Below are positions 54,152 through 62,125 of a DNA stretch of 64,000 nt, piece after piece (the first letter of the stretch is position 1; every line of letters starts with the position of its first letter). The notes beneath the pieces were generated by a model. That model was not told the origin of the DNA and did no database searches. It saw nothing but the letters and a program-made list of their open reading frames with translations. The translations under genes and the position numbers were made by a program. This DNA comes from Lachnospiraceae bacterium C1.1 (GTDB lineage Bacteria; Bacillota; Clostridia; Lachnospirales; Lachnospiraceae), in NCBI GenBank assembly GCA_030434875.1, contig JAUISW010000001.1, positions 2,863,501 through 2,927,500 on the forward strand, given 5' to 3'.

Positions 54152-55957
54152 ATGATAAAAAAAACCAGGATCCTGGGAGTTGCTCCCTACGAATCTCTGA
54201 AAAACCTGATGCTGCAGGTGGCTGCAGGCAGAAACGATATCGAGCTTACGGTTTATGTAAAAGACCTGGAAAATGGTGCAAAAATTGCCAGAAATCTTAG
54301 TTCGGAATCTTATGATGTGATCATCTCAAGAGGCGGAACTGCACTTGCCATACGTCGAAATACTCAGCTTCCCGTTATAAGCATCAGTATTTCTGTCTAT
54401 GACATACTCCGTGCTATCCGTCTTGCAGACAATTTTAATTCAAGATACGCTATCGTCGGTTTTCCCAGTATTACCGAACCCGCCCACCTTCTTTGTGATC
54501 TTCTTCATTATTCCATAAATATCATAACCATAAATAATGAATCAGAATCTGAAGAAGCTCTCTCAAAACTTCAGAAACAGGGATACAGTATGGTTATCTG
54601 TGATACCGTAACACATGAAACAGCACGTCGTCTGAATATGAATGCGATACTTATCACATCTGGACTCGAAAGTATTTCTGATTCCTTCGACAGGGCTGTT
54701 GAAATTTGTCGTAATTATTCCCTGATCCGCGAAGAAAATCTTTTTCTCCGATCAGTCATATCAGGAAGTTCAGATCTCTACACTGTTGTCATGGACGAAG
54801 ACGAGAATCTGCTCTTTTCTACCTGGCCCGAAGAGAGTTCTTCCGAGCTCTTCTCATCTCTTCACGGACAGACAGCAAAAACTATTGCTTCCGGAGAGAA
54901 AAAATTTTTCAGAACTATTGATAAAAGAATGTATTCAACCGTAAGCCGTTCCGCTGAATATTTTGGTAAAAAATGCTGCATCTTTTATCTCACTCCGACA
55001 AAAATCCCGCTGACAAACGGAAAATACGGTATACATTTTAATAACATGGAAGAAGTAGAAGACGAATATGAAAACAGTTTTTTAAGTCTTGCAGGTGCGC
55101 TGGGTACAGTAATGGATACCGTGGAAAAAATTTCCAGCAACCCTTTCCCTGTACTGCTTTCAGGCGAAAAAGGCAGTGGAAAGTCAACTGTTTCAAGTCT
55201 GATATATCTAAAAAGTGAACTTAAAAGCCATCCTTTCATCAGAATAGACTGCGATATGCTTAATGACAGAAATTGGGATTTCCTTCTGAATAATTACAAC
55301 TCACCATTTACAGATAATGATAATACTATCTGTTTTAACAGCATGGAAAAATTATCTGAAGAGCGCCATAAAAAACTTCTCCTTCTGATCATGGACACAG
55401 GGCTTGCCCGAAGAAACCGCCTTATCTTCTCTTTCAGCGGAACTGATGAACAGCTGAATGCCGGCTATATGTCAGAATATCTGCAGCATCTCTCTTGCCT
55501 GACGCTTCATCTAAGTCCACTCAGGCTCCGTAAAGATGAAATACCGCCTCTGGCAGCACTTTATCTGTCCCGTCTTAACATAGACCTCGGCAAGCAGCTG
55601 ATAGGTTTTGAACCGCAGGCTCTCAATATGCTTGAGAACTTCAGCTGGCCATCAAATTATACCCAGTTCAGGCGTGTATTAATGGAAGCTGCCCTGGAGT
55701 CCGCAGGATCCTATATCCGATCTGACACTGTTGCAAAATTGATTGAAAGCGAAATGAATCTCTCCAGTGCAGAAAATCTGTTTAATTCAATAACCGGTCA
55801 TGCCCTGCCGCAGATGAGCTTAAACGATATGATCGCCAGTATCACAAAACGCACCCTTATGGAAAATGAGGGAAACCAAAGTAAAACCGCCAGACAGCTC
55901 GGCATAAGCCGTACAACTCTCTGGCGTTACATAAATCGTGTTGAAGAAAAATTATAA
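54152..55957 (+). CDS. PrpR-N domain transcriptional regulator with degenerate AAA+ domain
   Basis: 601 residues. N-terminal PrpR_N/propionate-catabolism-activator-type ligand domain (about 1-190; SRGGTALAIRR). A linker with PAS-like features follows. The AAA+ module has Walker A LLSGEKGSGKST near residue 345 and a Fis-type helix-turn-helix at the end (NQSKTARQLGISRTTLWRYI). No GAFTGA sigma-54 loop is visible and the Walker B/arginine regions are poorly conserved, so it may not act through sigma-54. AGGCAGGGG upstream of ATG. Divergent from the acid-sugar operon and probably its regulator. Confidence 0.85.
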   Translation: MIKKTRILGVAPYESLKNLMLQVAAGRNDIELTVYVKDLENGAKIARNLSSESYDVIISRGGTALAIRRNTQLPVISISISVYDILRAIRLADNFNSRYAIVGFPSITEPAHLLCDLLHYSINIITINNESESEEALSKLQKQGYSMVICDTVTHETARRLNMNAILITSGLESISDSFDRAVEICRNYSLIREENLFLRSVISGSSDLYTVVMDEDENLLFSTWPEESSSELFSSLHGQTAKTIASGEKKFFRTIDKRMYSTVSRSAEYFGKKCCIFYLTPTKIPLTNGKYGIHFNNMEEVEDEYENSFLSLAGALGTVMDTVEKISSNPFPVLLSGEKGSGKSTVSSLIYLKSELKSHPFIRIDCDMLNDRNWDFLLNNYNSPFTDNDNTICFNSMEKLSEERHKKLLLLIMDTGLARRNRLIFSFSGTDEQLNAGYMSEYLQHLSCLTLHLSPLRLRKDEIPPLAALYLSRLNIDLGKQLIGFEPQALNMLENFSWPSNYTQFRRVLMEAALESAGSYIRSDTVAKLIESEMNLSSAENLFNSITGHALPQMSLNDMIASITKRTLMENEGNQSKTARQLGISRTTLWRYINRVEEKL

Positions 55958-56665
55958 ATGCTCGATCATATACTGAACTGCTATTGAGCAGTTAACTGCT
56001 GCCTTTGCCTCAAATTCTTTGAATTCCACTGCATGTGAACCATCATTTTTATCCGAGATCGCACGCATGATGACATAAGGTGTTTTGTTAAGATAACATA
56101 CCTGGGCGATTGCCCCGCCCTCCATCTCACAGCATAGACCACCGAAATTTTTGCTGATCGTGTCCTTCTGCTCTCTGCTTGAGATGAACTGGTCACCGGA
56201 GCATACCCTGCCCTCAAATACCTTGATATCAGGTGCTGAATTTTTTACTGCATCAACTGCAAGTTCCCTAAGCTCCTCATCTGCAGGAAAAGCATAAAGA
56301 CCTGTGTAGGGGATCTCGCCCTTGGCAAAGCCGATCGCCTCTACTGTAAAATCATGCTGAACGGCATCTGTGGAAACCACTATATCTCCTATATCGATCC
56401 TGTTGTCAAGGGATCCCGCAACACCGGTATTGATCACCTTAGTACAGCCAAAAATGTTGATAAGAGTCTGTGCACACACACCGGCATTTACCTTACCGAT
56501 GCCGCATTTTACGATCACGACATTTTTCTTTCCGATAGTTCCCTCACAAAATTCCATATCAGCAAGCTTAGTTGTTTTGCTTATATCTGCAGCCTTTTTT
56601 AAGGACTCTACCTCAATGTCCATGGCTCCGATTATTCCTATAACTTCATTTCCTGAATTCTGCAT
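55952..56665 (-). CDS. mtnN: 5'-methylthioadenosine/S-adenosylhomocysteine nucleosidase
   Basis: 237 residues from ATG 56665 (MQNSGNEVIGIIGAMDIEVESL) with GGAGG upstream. Motifs: GIGKVNAG, NTGVAGSLD, STDAVQHDF, CEMEGGAIAQ and the catalytic Asp in AISDKNDG. Cleaves MTA and SAH to adenine plus thioribose products. Its stop overlaps the convergent regulator gene by six bases. Confidence 0.95.
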   Translation of the reverse strand: MQNSGNEVIGIIGAMDIEVESLKKAADISKTTKLADMEFCEGTIGKKNVVIVKCGIGKVNAGVCAQTLINIFGCTKVINTGVAGSLDNRIDIGDIVVSTDAVQHDFTVEAIGFAKGEIPYTGLYAFPADEELRELAVDAVKNSAPDIKVFEGRVCSGDQFISSREQKDTISKNFGGLCCEMEGGAIAQVCYLNKTPYVIMRAISDKNDGSHAVEFKEFEAKAAVNCSIAVQYMIEHL

Positions 56666-56785
56666 TTTTACCTCCAAATATTTTTCTATAGATTGTTTCA
56701 AACTATTTCCAATTTACGTCGATATTTTCTTATTAATTATTATATGATAAAATCATCTGAAATAAAAAGCAAAGGGATTAATATT

Positions 56786-57800
56786 ATGGAAATTTTATCA
56801 AATCATATTGTTGAAATAAAGAATGGCAAGTCAGAACGGGAATTTATTATTTTATCCAAGGAAAAAGAGGTTGGATCTGTTGTGATTTCTGAAAAGGGAG
56901 AGATCTATTTTGAACTAGATCCTGAAAGCCGTCATAAACATTTCGCCACAAATGCCCTTTTTATTCTGATGCCCTATATCCACGAGCATCTTCACGAACC
57001 CATTATCCACGCGGTAATACCGGTTGAAAATGAAATGGCAAAACACGTTGTGGAGCATAACGGATACGAGATTGTTTCTAAAGATTCAAATAATATTTAC
57101 TATGAGCACCGAATCTATGAAACAAGGCTTGACGACGATTATATTCCTTCTGACGGACTGAAAGTCATATATCTGGCCGGCGGATGTTTCTGGGGAATGG
57201 AACGTGCCTTTAAGGAGTTAAAGGGTGTTGTAGAAACCAAGGTCGGCTATGCAAACGGTCATATTAAAAATCCGACTTACGAAGAAGTTTGCCGACACGA
57301 GACCGGATTCAGGGAAACGATCCGGCTTAGCTACGACCCGAAAATAACCTCAACCGAAACCATCTTAAAAGCATAGATTTTTGATGCAAAGCCTCAAAAA
57401 TCCTGCAAACAAGCCATTTAAATGTGGCTCCGCCACGGGCTTGTTTGCCACCTGTTATACGTTATCACACGGAACCCGCAGTAAATGCGGATTCCTGTAA
57501 TTTACAGTTCAAAACATATACTTTATATGCATAGATCCCACACGCGCTGATGGTCAGGGCGGTGATATCGGGGAACAATATCTTTCGGGAATTTATTATA
57601 AAGATGAAGAATCAGAGCACATCGTAACTGCATACTTAGATCTTGAAAAAGATAAATATCCGGAATTTCACGTTGAAAATAAAATGCTGGACTGCTTTTA
57701 CGAAGCCGAAGAATACCATCAGGATTATCTCTTAAAAAATCCATCCGGCTACTGCCATATCAGCAGAGTGGAGATCGACAAAATAAGAGCATTGAATTGA
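56786..57800 (+). pseudogene. msrA: GNAT-like + MsrA fusion gene interrupted by repeat A5
   Basis: Starts at ATG 56786 after AAAGGG. An N-terminal GNAT-like region (about 1-115; HKHFATNALFILMPYIHEH) is followed by peptide-methionine sulfoxide reductase A with catalytic Cys in LAGGCFWGMERAF. The frame ends at TAG 57374 where repeat A5 begins. After the repeat the MsrA C-terminus resumes (IDPTRADGQGGDIGEQYLSG ... to TGA 57800). Deleting 57376-57520 joins GCATA to CTTTATATGC and gives ...LKAYFICIDPT..., the expected MsrA sequence in frame. So the repeat interrupts an otherwise intact gene. Confidence 0.9.
57376..57517. repeat. Three-hairpin dispersed repeat, copy A5, inside msrA
   Basis: Hairpin 1 is GATTTTTGA/TCAAAAATC, hairpin 2 is CAAACAAGCC/GGCTTGTTTG with inner GTGGC/GCCAC, hairpin 3 is GGAACCCGCA/TGCGGATTCC. 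Compared with A1-A3, paired positions changed together in hairpins 1 and 2. The trinucleotide ATA flanks it on both sides and may be a target duplication. Confidence 0.9.
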
Positions 57801-57815
57801 AACCTGGAATGGGAA

Positions 57816-57877
57816 ATGAGCTCTGGGGACGTTGTTTAGAGCTCATTTTTCCCCAAAACAACGCCCCCAGCGCTCAT
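57816..57877. repeat. Palindrome related to the GGGGACG family
   Basis: ATGAGCTCTGGGGACGTTGTTT pairs imperfectly with AAACAACGCCCCCAGCGCTCAT. Lies between the msrA pseudogene and the VOC gene, 16 bp after the stop. Confidence 0.75.
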
Positions 57878-57880
57878 CTA

Positions 57881-58249
57881 TTACTTTTTAATGTGATGAC
57901 AAAGATCAAATCCAAAACCTGACGGAGAAACCATCATGCAGGACTTCGATGACGGAGTCTCTACAACCCTGCCGCTAGGGCATGTAAATCCACGTGCCTT
58001 CAAAAATTCAACAGCTTCATCAAAATCATCCACATTCATGCGGATAATGCTGATATCCCTTTCTATATTGTCTGTACATGTAACATCAACGTGAAAACCG
58101 TTTGCATCCTTCATTGTTACATTTACAATCTCTTTACCGCCTATATTTTCATTAGTATGGCGCTTCTCAAATCCAAGTTCTTCAAAAAGCTTGACAATAT
58201 CCTCGCCATTCTTTGAAACGATAAGTGGATTGAATGATGTGATCTTCAT
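57881..58249 (-). CDS. VOC (glyoxalase/bleomycin-resistance fold) protein
   Basis: 122 residues with two beta-alpha-beta-beta-beta halves (FNPLIVSKNGEDIVKLFEELGFEKRHT; IRMNVDDFDEAVEFLKARGF). The C-terminal MMVSPSGFGFDLCHHIKK replaces the usual metal Glu with Asp. The upstream ribosome site is GGGGG. Function unknown; could be a lyase or binding protein. Confidence 0.8.
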   Translation of the reverse strand: MKITSFNPLIVSKNGEDIVKLFEELGFEKRHTNENIGGKEIVNVTMKDANGFHVDVTCTDNIERDISIIRMNVDDFDEAVEFLKARGFTCPSGRVVETPSSKSCMMVSPSGFGFDLCHHIKK

Positions 58250-58419
58250 GAATTGTACCCCCTTTTAAGATAAGCTTAAATTTGAACTTCTACCTTATTA
58301 TATATACGAGAAATATCTATTTTGGTATAAAATTTGAAATTTTTTTGGGAAATTTTTTGATAAAATTTACTCATATAAATTACAGCTAACAAGTTTTATT
58401 TAAGGAGCGAGTGCAAAAA

Positions 58420-59082
58420 ATGATCATAGAAAATAAAAATATTTATCTTTATGGAAAAGAAAACTCCGGAACACCGCTTGTAATCGTCAATACTTTTGAA
58501 GGTGACGGAAAAGAAATTTATGATACCATAAAAAATCTTACGGATAAAGCTTTCACAATGACTGTTATCGCTGATATCGACTGGAATGATGAGATGGCTC
58601 CCTGGGAGTGTCCTGCAATGTTTAAAGGCGACATTCCATGCACAGGCGGAGCAGATAAATATTTAAAAAAACTGGAAGAAATTTTTATTCCAAAGATTAT
58701 AGACGAAATAGGTACGGAACCTGAATATATTGCCATTGCAGGCTATTCACTGGGCGGATTGTTTGCAATATACAGCCTTTATAAAACAGCTATTTTCAAA
58801 CGGGCTGTCAGCGCCTCAGGCTCGATGTGGTTTCCGAAATTTGCTGATTTTATAATGAAAAATGAAATGAAATCTCCTGTTGAAAAAGTATACTTCTCGC
58901 TGGGTGATAAAGAAGCAGCTGTGAAAAATCAGGTGCTGAAAACAGTAGAAGAAAATACCAGGAAGATATACGAACATTTCAGATCAAAAAATATAGAAAC
59001 CGTATTTGAAATGAACCCCGGAAATCACTTTAAAGATGCAGATCTTCGCCTTGCAAAAGGCATTGCATATATTCTGGAATGA
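58420..59082 (+). CDS. Alpha/beta-hydrolase, esterase-like
   Basis: 220 residues from ATG 58420 (MIIENKNIYLYG); AAGGAG lies 12 bases upstream and a GTG three codons earlier is too close to it. The nucleophile elbow is GYSLGG (near 110), followed by AVSASGSMWFP and a terminal His in NPGNHF. Resembles enterochelin-esterase/D-family hydrolases. Cytoplasmic; substrate unknown. The large palindromic repeat follows directly. Confidence 0.82.
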   Translation: MIIENKNIYLYGKENSGTPLVIVNTFEGDGKEIYDTIKNLTDKAFTMTVIADIDWNDEMAPWECPAMFKGDIPCTGGADKYLKKLEEIFIPKIIDEIGTEPEYIAIAGYSLGGLFAIYSLYKTAIFKRAVSASGSMWFPKFADFIMKNEMKSPVEKVYFSLGDKEAAVKNQVLKTVEENTRKIYEHFRSKNIETVFEMNPGNHFKDADLRLAKGIAYILE

Positions 59083-59096
59083 GCCTATCTGGAGGA

Positions 59097-59270
59097 AATG
59101 ACCCTGGGGGACGGAGTTTGGGGTTTGGAATGACCCTGGGGGACGGAGTTATAGGTTCATTTTAAAACAAAATGAACCTATAACTCCGTCCCCCAGGGTC
59201 ATTCCAAACCCCAAACTCCGTCCCCCAGGGTCATTCCGAACCCCAAACTCCGTCCCCCAGGGTCATTTTT
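59097..59270. repeat. Array of AATGACCC...GGGGGACGGAGTT units forming a 67-bp perfect inverted repeat
   Basis: Five related units of about 33 bp: two in one orientation, three in the other. Arms 59097-59163 and 59169-59235 are perfectly complementary over 67 bp around a five-base loop; one extra unit follows (59236-59270). It shares GGGGACG and AATGACCC with the palindrome at 5678. Confidence 0.92.
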
Positions 59271-59486
59271 TACCACTCAATAATTCTTTCGATCGTCTTT
59301 ACAAATTCATGAAGGCCATCTCTGTCTTCTTCGGTGAATCTTGCCTTACTCGGGCTGTCTATGTCTAACACCGCAACAACTTTTCCATCTTTATGGATCG
59401 GTATTACGATTTCAGAATTTGAAGCAGCATCACAGGCTATGTGTCCCGGAAATTCGTGTACATCTTTGACAAGCTGGATTTCATCC
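59270..59486 (-). pseudogene. C-terminal fragment of free methionine-(R)-sulfoxide reductase (GAF, YtsP/YebR-like)
   Basis: The minus-strand frame reads DEIQLVKDVHEFPGHIACDAASNSEIVIPIHKDGKVVAVLDIDSPS...RIIEW then stop. HEFPGHIACDAASNSEIV is the fRMsr signature, including one catalytic Cys. The upstream half of the GAF domain is missing and a stop lies in frame near 59535. The 67-bp palindrome abuts its 3' end. Confidence 0.85.
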
Positions 59487-59547
59487 TTCCTGTCATTTAT
59501 GATTAAGTCCTTTTTGATTCTAGCAAATCATCAGCTGCCTGTCATCT

Positions 59548-60654
59548 TCAAACTACTAATTTTTTTGCTGCCATAATGGCTTCGACTTCTTCCCTTTTTT
59601 CATATAAAACGCAGCCGCCCTGATGATCATCCGACAAGATATCTCCCGAACGAAGTGCCAGAAAAAGGTCTGAATTTATCGCATCTTTAAGCGAATGCTC
59701 TCGAATATTTATATCCGAATAAGGTGAAAAAGGACAAGGCTCTGCTCCGCCGTGGGAATTTATATGGAAAAATCCTCTTCCTGCAGCAATACATCCGCCC
59801 GAACTTTTTTCGTCTCCTGGGAAGGAAACAAATACCATTTCGGGATGTTCTTCCCTAAGCCTCTTTATTTCGGTCGTTAAATATTCTCTTTCTTCATCTC
59901 CGGGTGCAAGATTTTTTCCCTCTTCGTTAACAGGAACAAATTCAACATAAATAACAGCTTTGCAGCCACGCTCTGAAAGACTATTGATGAAGGATTCCGA
60001 CGAAACTTCTCTCACATTTTCTGTCGTAACGGTTACGGATGCTCCAAAAATAAGTCCCCTATTCTTGAATTCATCCATATTTTTAATGAGGATATCATAT
60101 ATTCCCTTGCCTCTTCTCCTGTCAGTCGCATCCCTTTCACCCTCGATACTCATTATAGGGATCAGGTTTCTCGACTCATCCAGGAGCTCAAAATACTTCT
60201 CATTTAAGAATGTTCCGTTTGTAAATATCGGGAAAAGTATGTCCTTATGGCTTCCGGCTGCCTCTATAACATCACGCCTTATCATGGGTTCGCCGCCGGC
60301 AAGAAGGATAAAGCTTACTCCCAGGTCACTCGCTTCAGTAAAAACCTTATCCCATTCATCCCCCGAAAGCTGCATTACAGGCTCAGCATCAACCGTTGCA
60401 TGATTGCATCTCGAATAACAGCCTTCGCAGTGCAGATTACATTTGCTCGTTATGCTGGCGATCAGAAAAGGCGGTATATGTTCACCATTTTTCTTTAATT
60501 CAGCTCTTTTCTTAGATGCCTTTTTGCTCGCTGCCGCAAACTTAAACATAAATGCACTTTCTTTGGGATTTTTTAATGTAGCCTTGATAGAATCAGCAAC
60601 GACCCTTTCAACGCCGCCCGTCATGTATTCCTGTATGTCAAATTTCTTATCCAT
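59548..60654 (-). CDS. Radical SAM protein with SPASM-like C-terminus
   Basis: 368 residues from ATG 60654 (MDKKFDIQEYMTGGVE), ten bases after AGGAG. The 4Fe-4S motif CNLHCEGC is near residue 80, followed by LLAGGEPMIRRDV and SIEGERDATDRRRG. The C-terminal cysteines (GGCIAAGRG, EPCPFSP, GGCVLY) suggest auxiliary clusters. Function unknown; no peptide precursor gene is visible beside it, so a maturase role is unproven. Confidence 0.85.
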   Translation of the reverse strand: MDKKFDIQEYMTGGVERVVADSIKATLKNPKESAFMFKFAAASKKASKKRAELKKNGEHIPPFLIASITSKCNLHCEGCYSRCNHATVDAEPVMQLSGDEWDKVFTEASDLGVSFILLAGGEPMIRRDVIEAAGSHKDILFPIFTNGTFLNEKYFELLDESRNLIPIMSIEGERDATDRRRGKGIYDILIKNMDEFKNRGLIFGASVTVTTENVREVSSESFINSLSERGCKAVIYVEFVPVNEEGKNLAPGDEEREYLTTEIKRLREEHPEMVFVSFPGDEKSSGGCIAAGRGFFHINSHGGAEPCPFSPYSDINIREHSLKDAINSDLFLALRSGDILSDDHQGGCVLYEKREEVEAIMAAKKLVV

Positions 60655-60670
60655 AATTCCTAAGCTCCTG

Positions 60671-61249
60671 TTATTCACAAAAACCTTTTACAAATTTACA
60701 AGCCGCAGCCATATCCGCTGCATCCGGATGACCTGCATGCAAAGCAGTAAAACTTCCTCTGCAATGAAATTCCTTATCTGAAAGTTTGATTCCTGCATCT
60801 CTCGTCAGATTCTGCATCTGTCCGTAAGTTGACTCAATAAGTGCTGCAGTACTTAAATTTACCAGATCACCGATCTTTCCGGCATTATCTTTTAAGAACT
60901 TCTCATGCATATATTCAGACTGCATTCCCTTTTTTGTCTCACGGTTGACCCTTGCGCTAAAATCTCCTTTTGAAATTTTCCGGACTACCTTTCCCATATC
61001 TTCAAGAGGTCTCACAAAATGTGCACTTCCGATATACAAAGCTATCCCACCTATGATCATTGAAAGACTGCAGATGGCCAGGCAGACAAATATCATAAAT
61101 GATAGGCTTATCTCACCGTGATATAAAAACACCGTTGGTATAAGCACTAATGCTGATGAAAGAAGGCATGACAGGCAAAGCGTTATAATTGAGCCGATTG
61201 AAAAATATGTTCTGAGACTTATCAGATATTTTCCTTTATTTTTTGCCAT
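60671..61249 (-). pseudogene. Truncated sensor histidine kinase fused to a flavodoxin-like tail
   Basis: 192 residues. Two membrane helices (about 15-35 and 48-72) and a HAMP domain (FVRPLEDMGKVVRKISKGDFSARVN) are those of an OmpR-partner kinase. After GKIGDLVN the sequence changes to STAALIESTYGQMQN...EFHCRGSFTALHAGHPDAADMAAA, which resembles the C-terminus of a flavodoxin-like protein. The kinase's dimerisation and ATPase domains are absent. A deletion appears to have joined two genes. Its start overlaps the response regulator by 14 bases. Confidence 0.75.
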
Positions 61250-61931
61250 TATTATTCTCCGTTTTTAAAACTGCCTTATAACCAAGTCCTCTTACAGTCT
61301 CAATGTCAAACCCGCTTTTTTCACTTATCCTTTTCCTGATCTTTTTAATATGGGCATCCACATTTCTCTCATCACTGTCAGAGTCTGCCCCCCAGATTTC
61401 CTCAAGAAGCTCTGTCCGTGTAAAAATCTTCCCGGGATTATTCAGGAGCTTAAAAAGCAGATAAAATTCCTTGGGAGGAAGTTCCTCTGTGATATTATCA
61501 CTCGTCATTGTAAGTGCCTTATAATCCAGTTCAGTATTTCCTATTATTATCTTCTTTTCATTCTCAAGCTGGGCACGCCGAAGAAGTGCACGTATTCTTA
61601 AGACCATTTCCTTTAGGTTTATCGGCTTTATCATATAGTCATCGGTACCTGCAGAAAATGCCTTCTCCATATCCTCGATCTGGTCTTTAGCCGTGATAAT
61701 AAGGACCGGAAGAAAATAACTTGTGCTTCTCAATAGCTTTATAAGTTCATATCCGTTCATCTTCGGCATCATTATATCTGTCACTATCAGATCTATATGT
61801 TCACGATCCATGACTTCGATTGCCTCTTCCCCGTCATAGGCAGAAAAGGTGATATACTCCTCGCGCTTTAATTTGGAACAGATCATCTTGTTTAGGGATC
61901 TGTCGTCTTCAACAACAAGTATTCTGAACAT
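61236..61931 (-). CDS. OmpR/PhoB-family response regulator
   Basis: 231 residues from ATG 61931 (MFRILVVEDDRSLNKM), after GGAGGTGACC. Receiver domain with acidic pair EDD, phospho-acceptor Asp in LIVTDIMMPKMNG and Lys in ITAKDQ. C-terminal winged helix (ELPPKEFYLLFKLLNNPGKIFTRTELLEEIWG; VDAHIKKIRKRI). Its cognate kinase, next downstream, is truncated, so this may be an orphan regulator. Confidence 0.92.
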   Translation of the reverse strand: MFRILVVEDDRSLNKMICSKLKREEYITFSAYDGEEAIEVMDREHIDLIVTDIMMPKMNGYELIKLLRSTSYFLPVLIITAKDQIEDMEKAFSAGTDDYMIKPINLKEMVLRIRALLRRAQLENEKKIIIGNTELDYKALTMTSDNITEELPPKEFYLLFKLLNNPGKIFTRTELLEEIWGADSDSDERNVDAHIKKIRKRISEKSGFDIETVRGLGYKAVLKTENNNGKK

Positions 61932-62028
61932 GGTCACCTCCGATGTATACAGCATATAATATCTTTATGACCTGGATATGACTTTTTGTTGACAAAATGA
62001 AATGTTTTTTGGGGCGAAATGAACATAA

Positions 62029-62062
62029 AAAGGCGCTTCGGTAGGAACCGAAACGCCTTTGT
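62029..62062 (-). terminator. Terminator downstream of the ROK kinase gene
   Basis: AAAGGCG-TTTCGGT pairs with ACCGAAG-CGCCTTT and is followed by TT on the minus strand; arms are over 12 bp with one mismatch. Confidence 0.88.
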
Positions 62063-62125
62063 TTATTGAATGAAGTATACGATATTTTTTTATATTGTCA
62101 AGCTGAAAAATTTGAAATGAGAATT

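Noticed and set aside
22774..57517. CRISPR array or CRISPR-like repeats
   Set aside because: The repeats are dispersed over 35 kb, long and palindromic with no spacers or cas genes.
57376..57517. Self-splicing intron in msrA
   Set aside because: The insert is about 142 bp with only three hairpins and no group I or II core. A mobile DNA repeat is simpler, although RNA removal was not excluded.
59548..60654. RiPP maturase operon
   Set aside because: A radical SAM protein with extra cysteines suggested it, but no precursor peptide, transporter or protease gene is adjacent; the neighbours are gene remnants.
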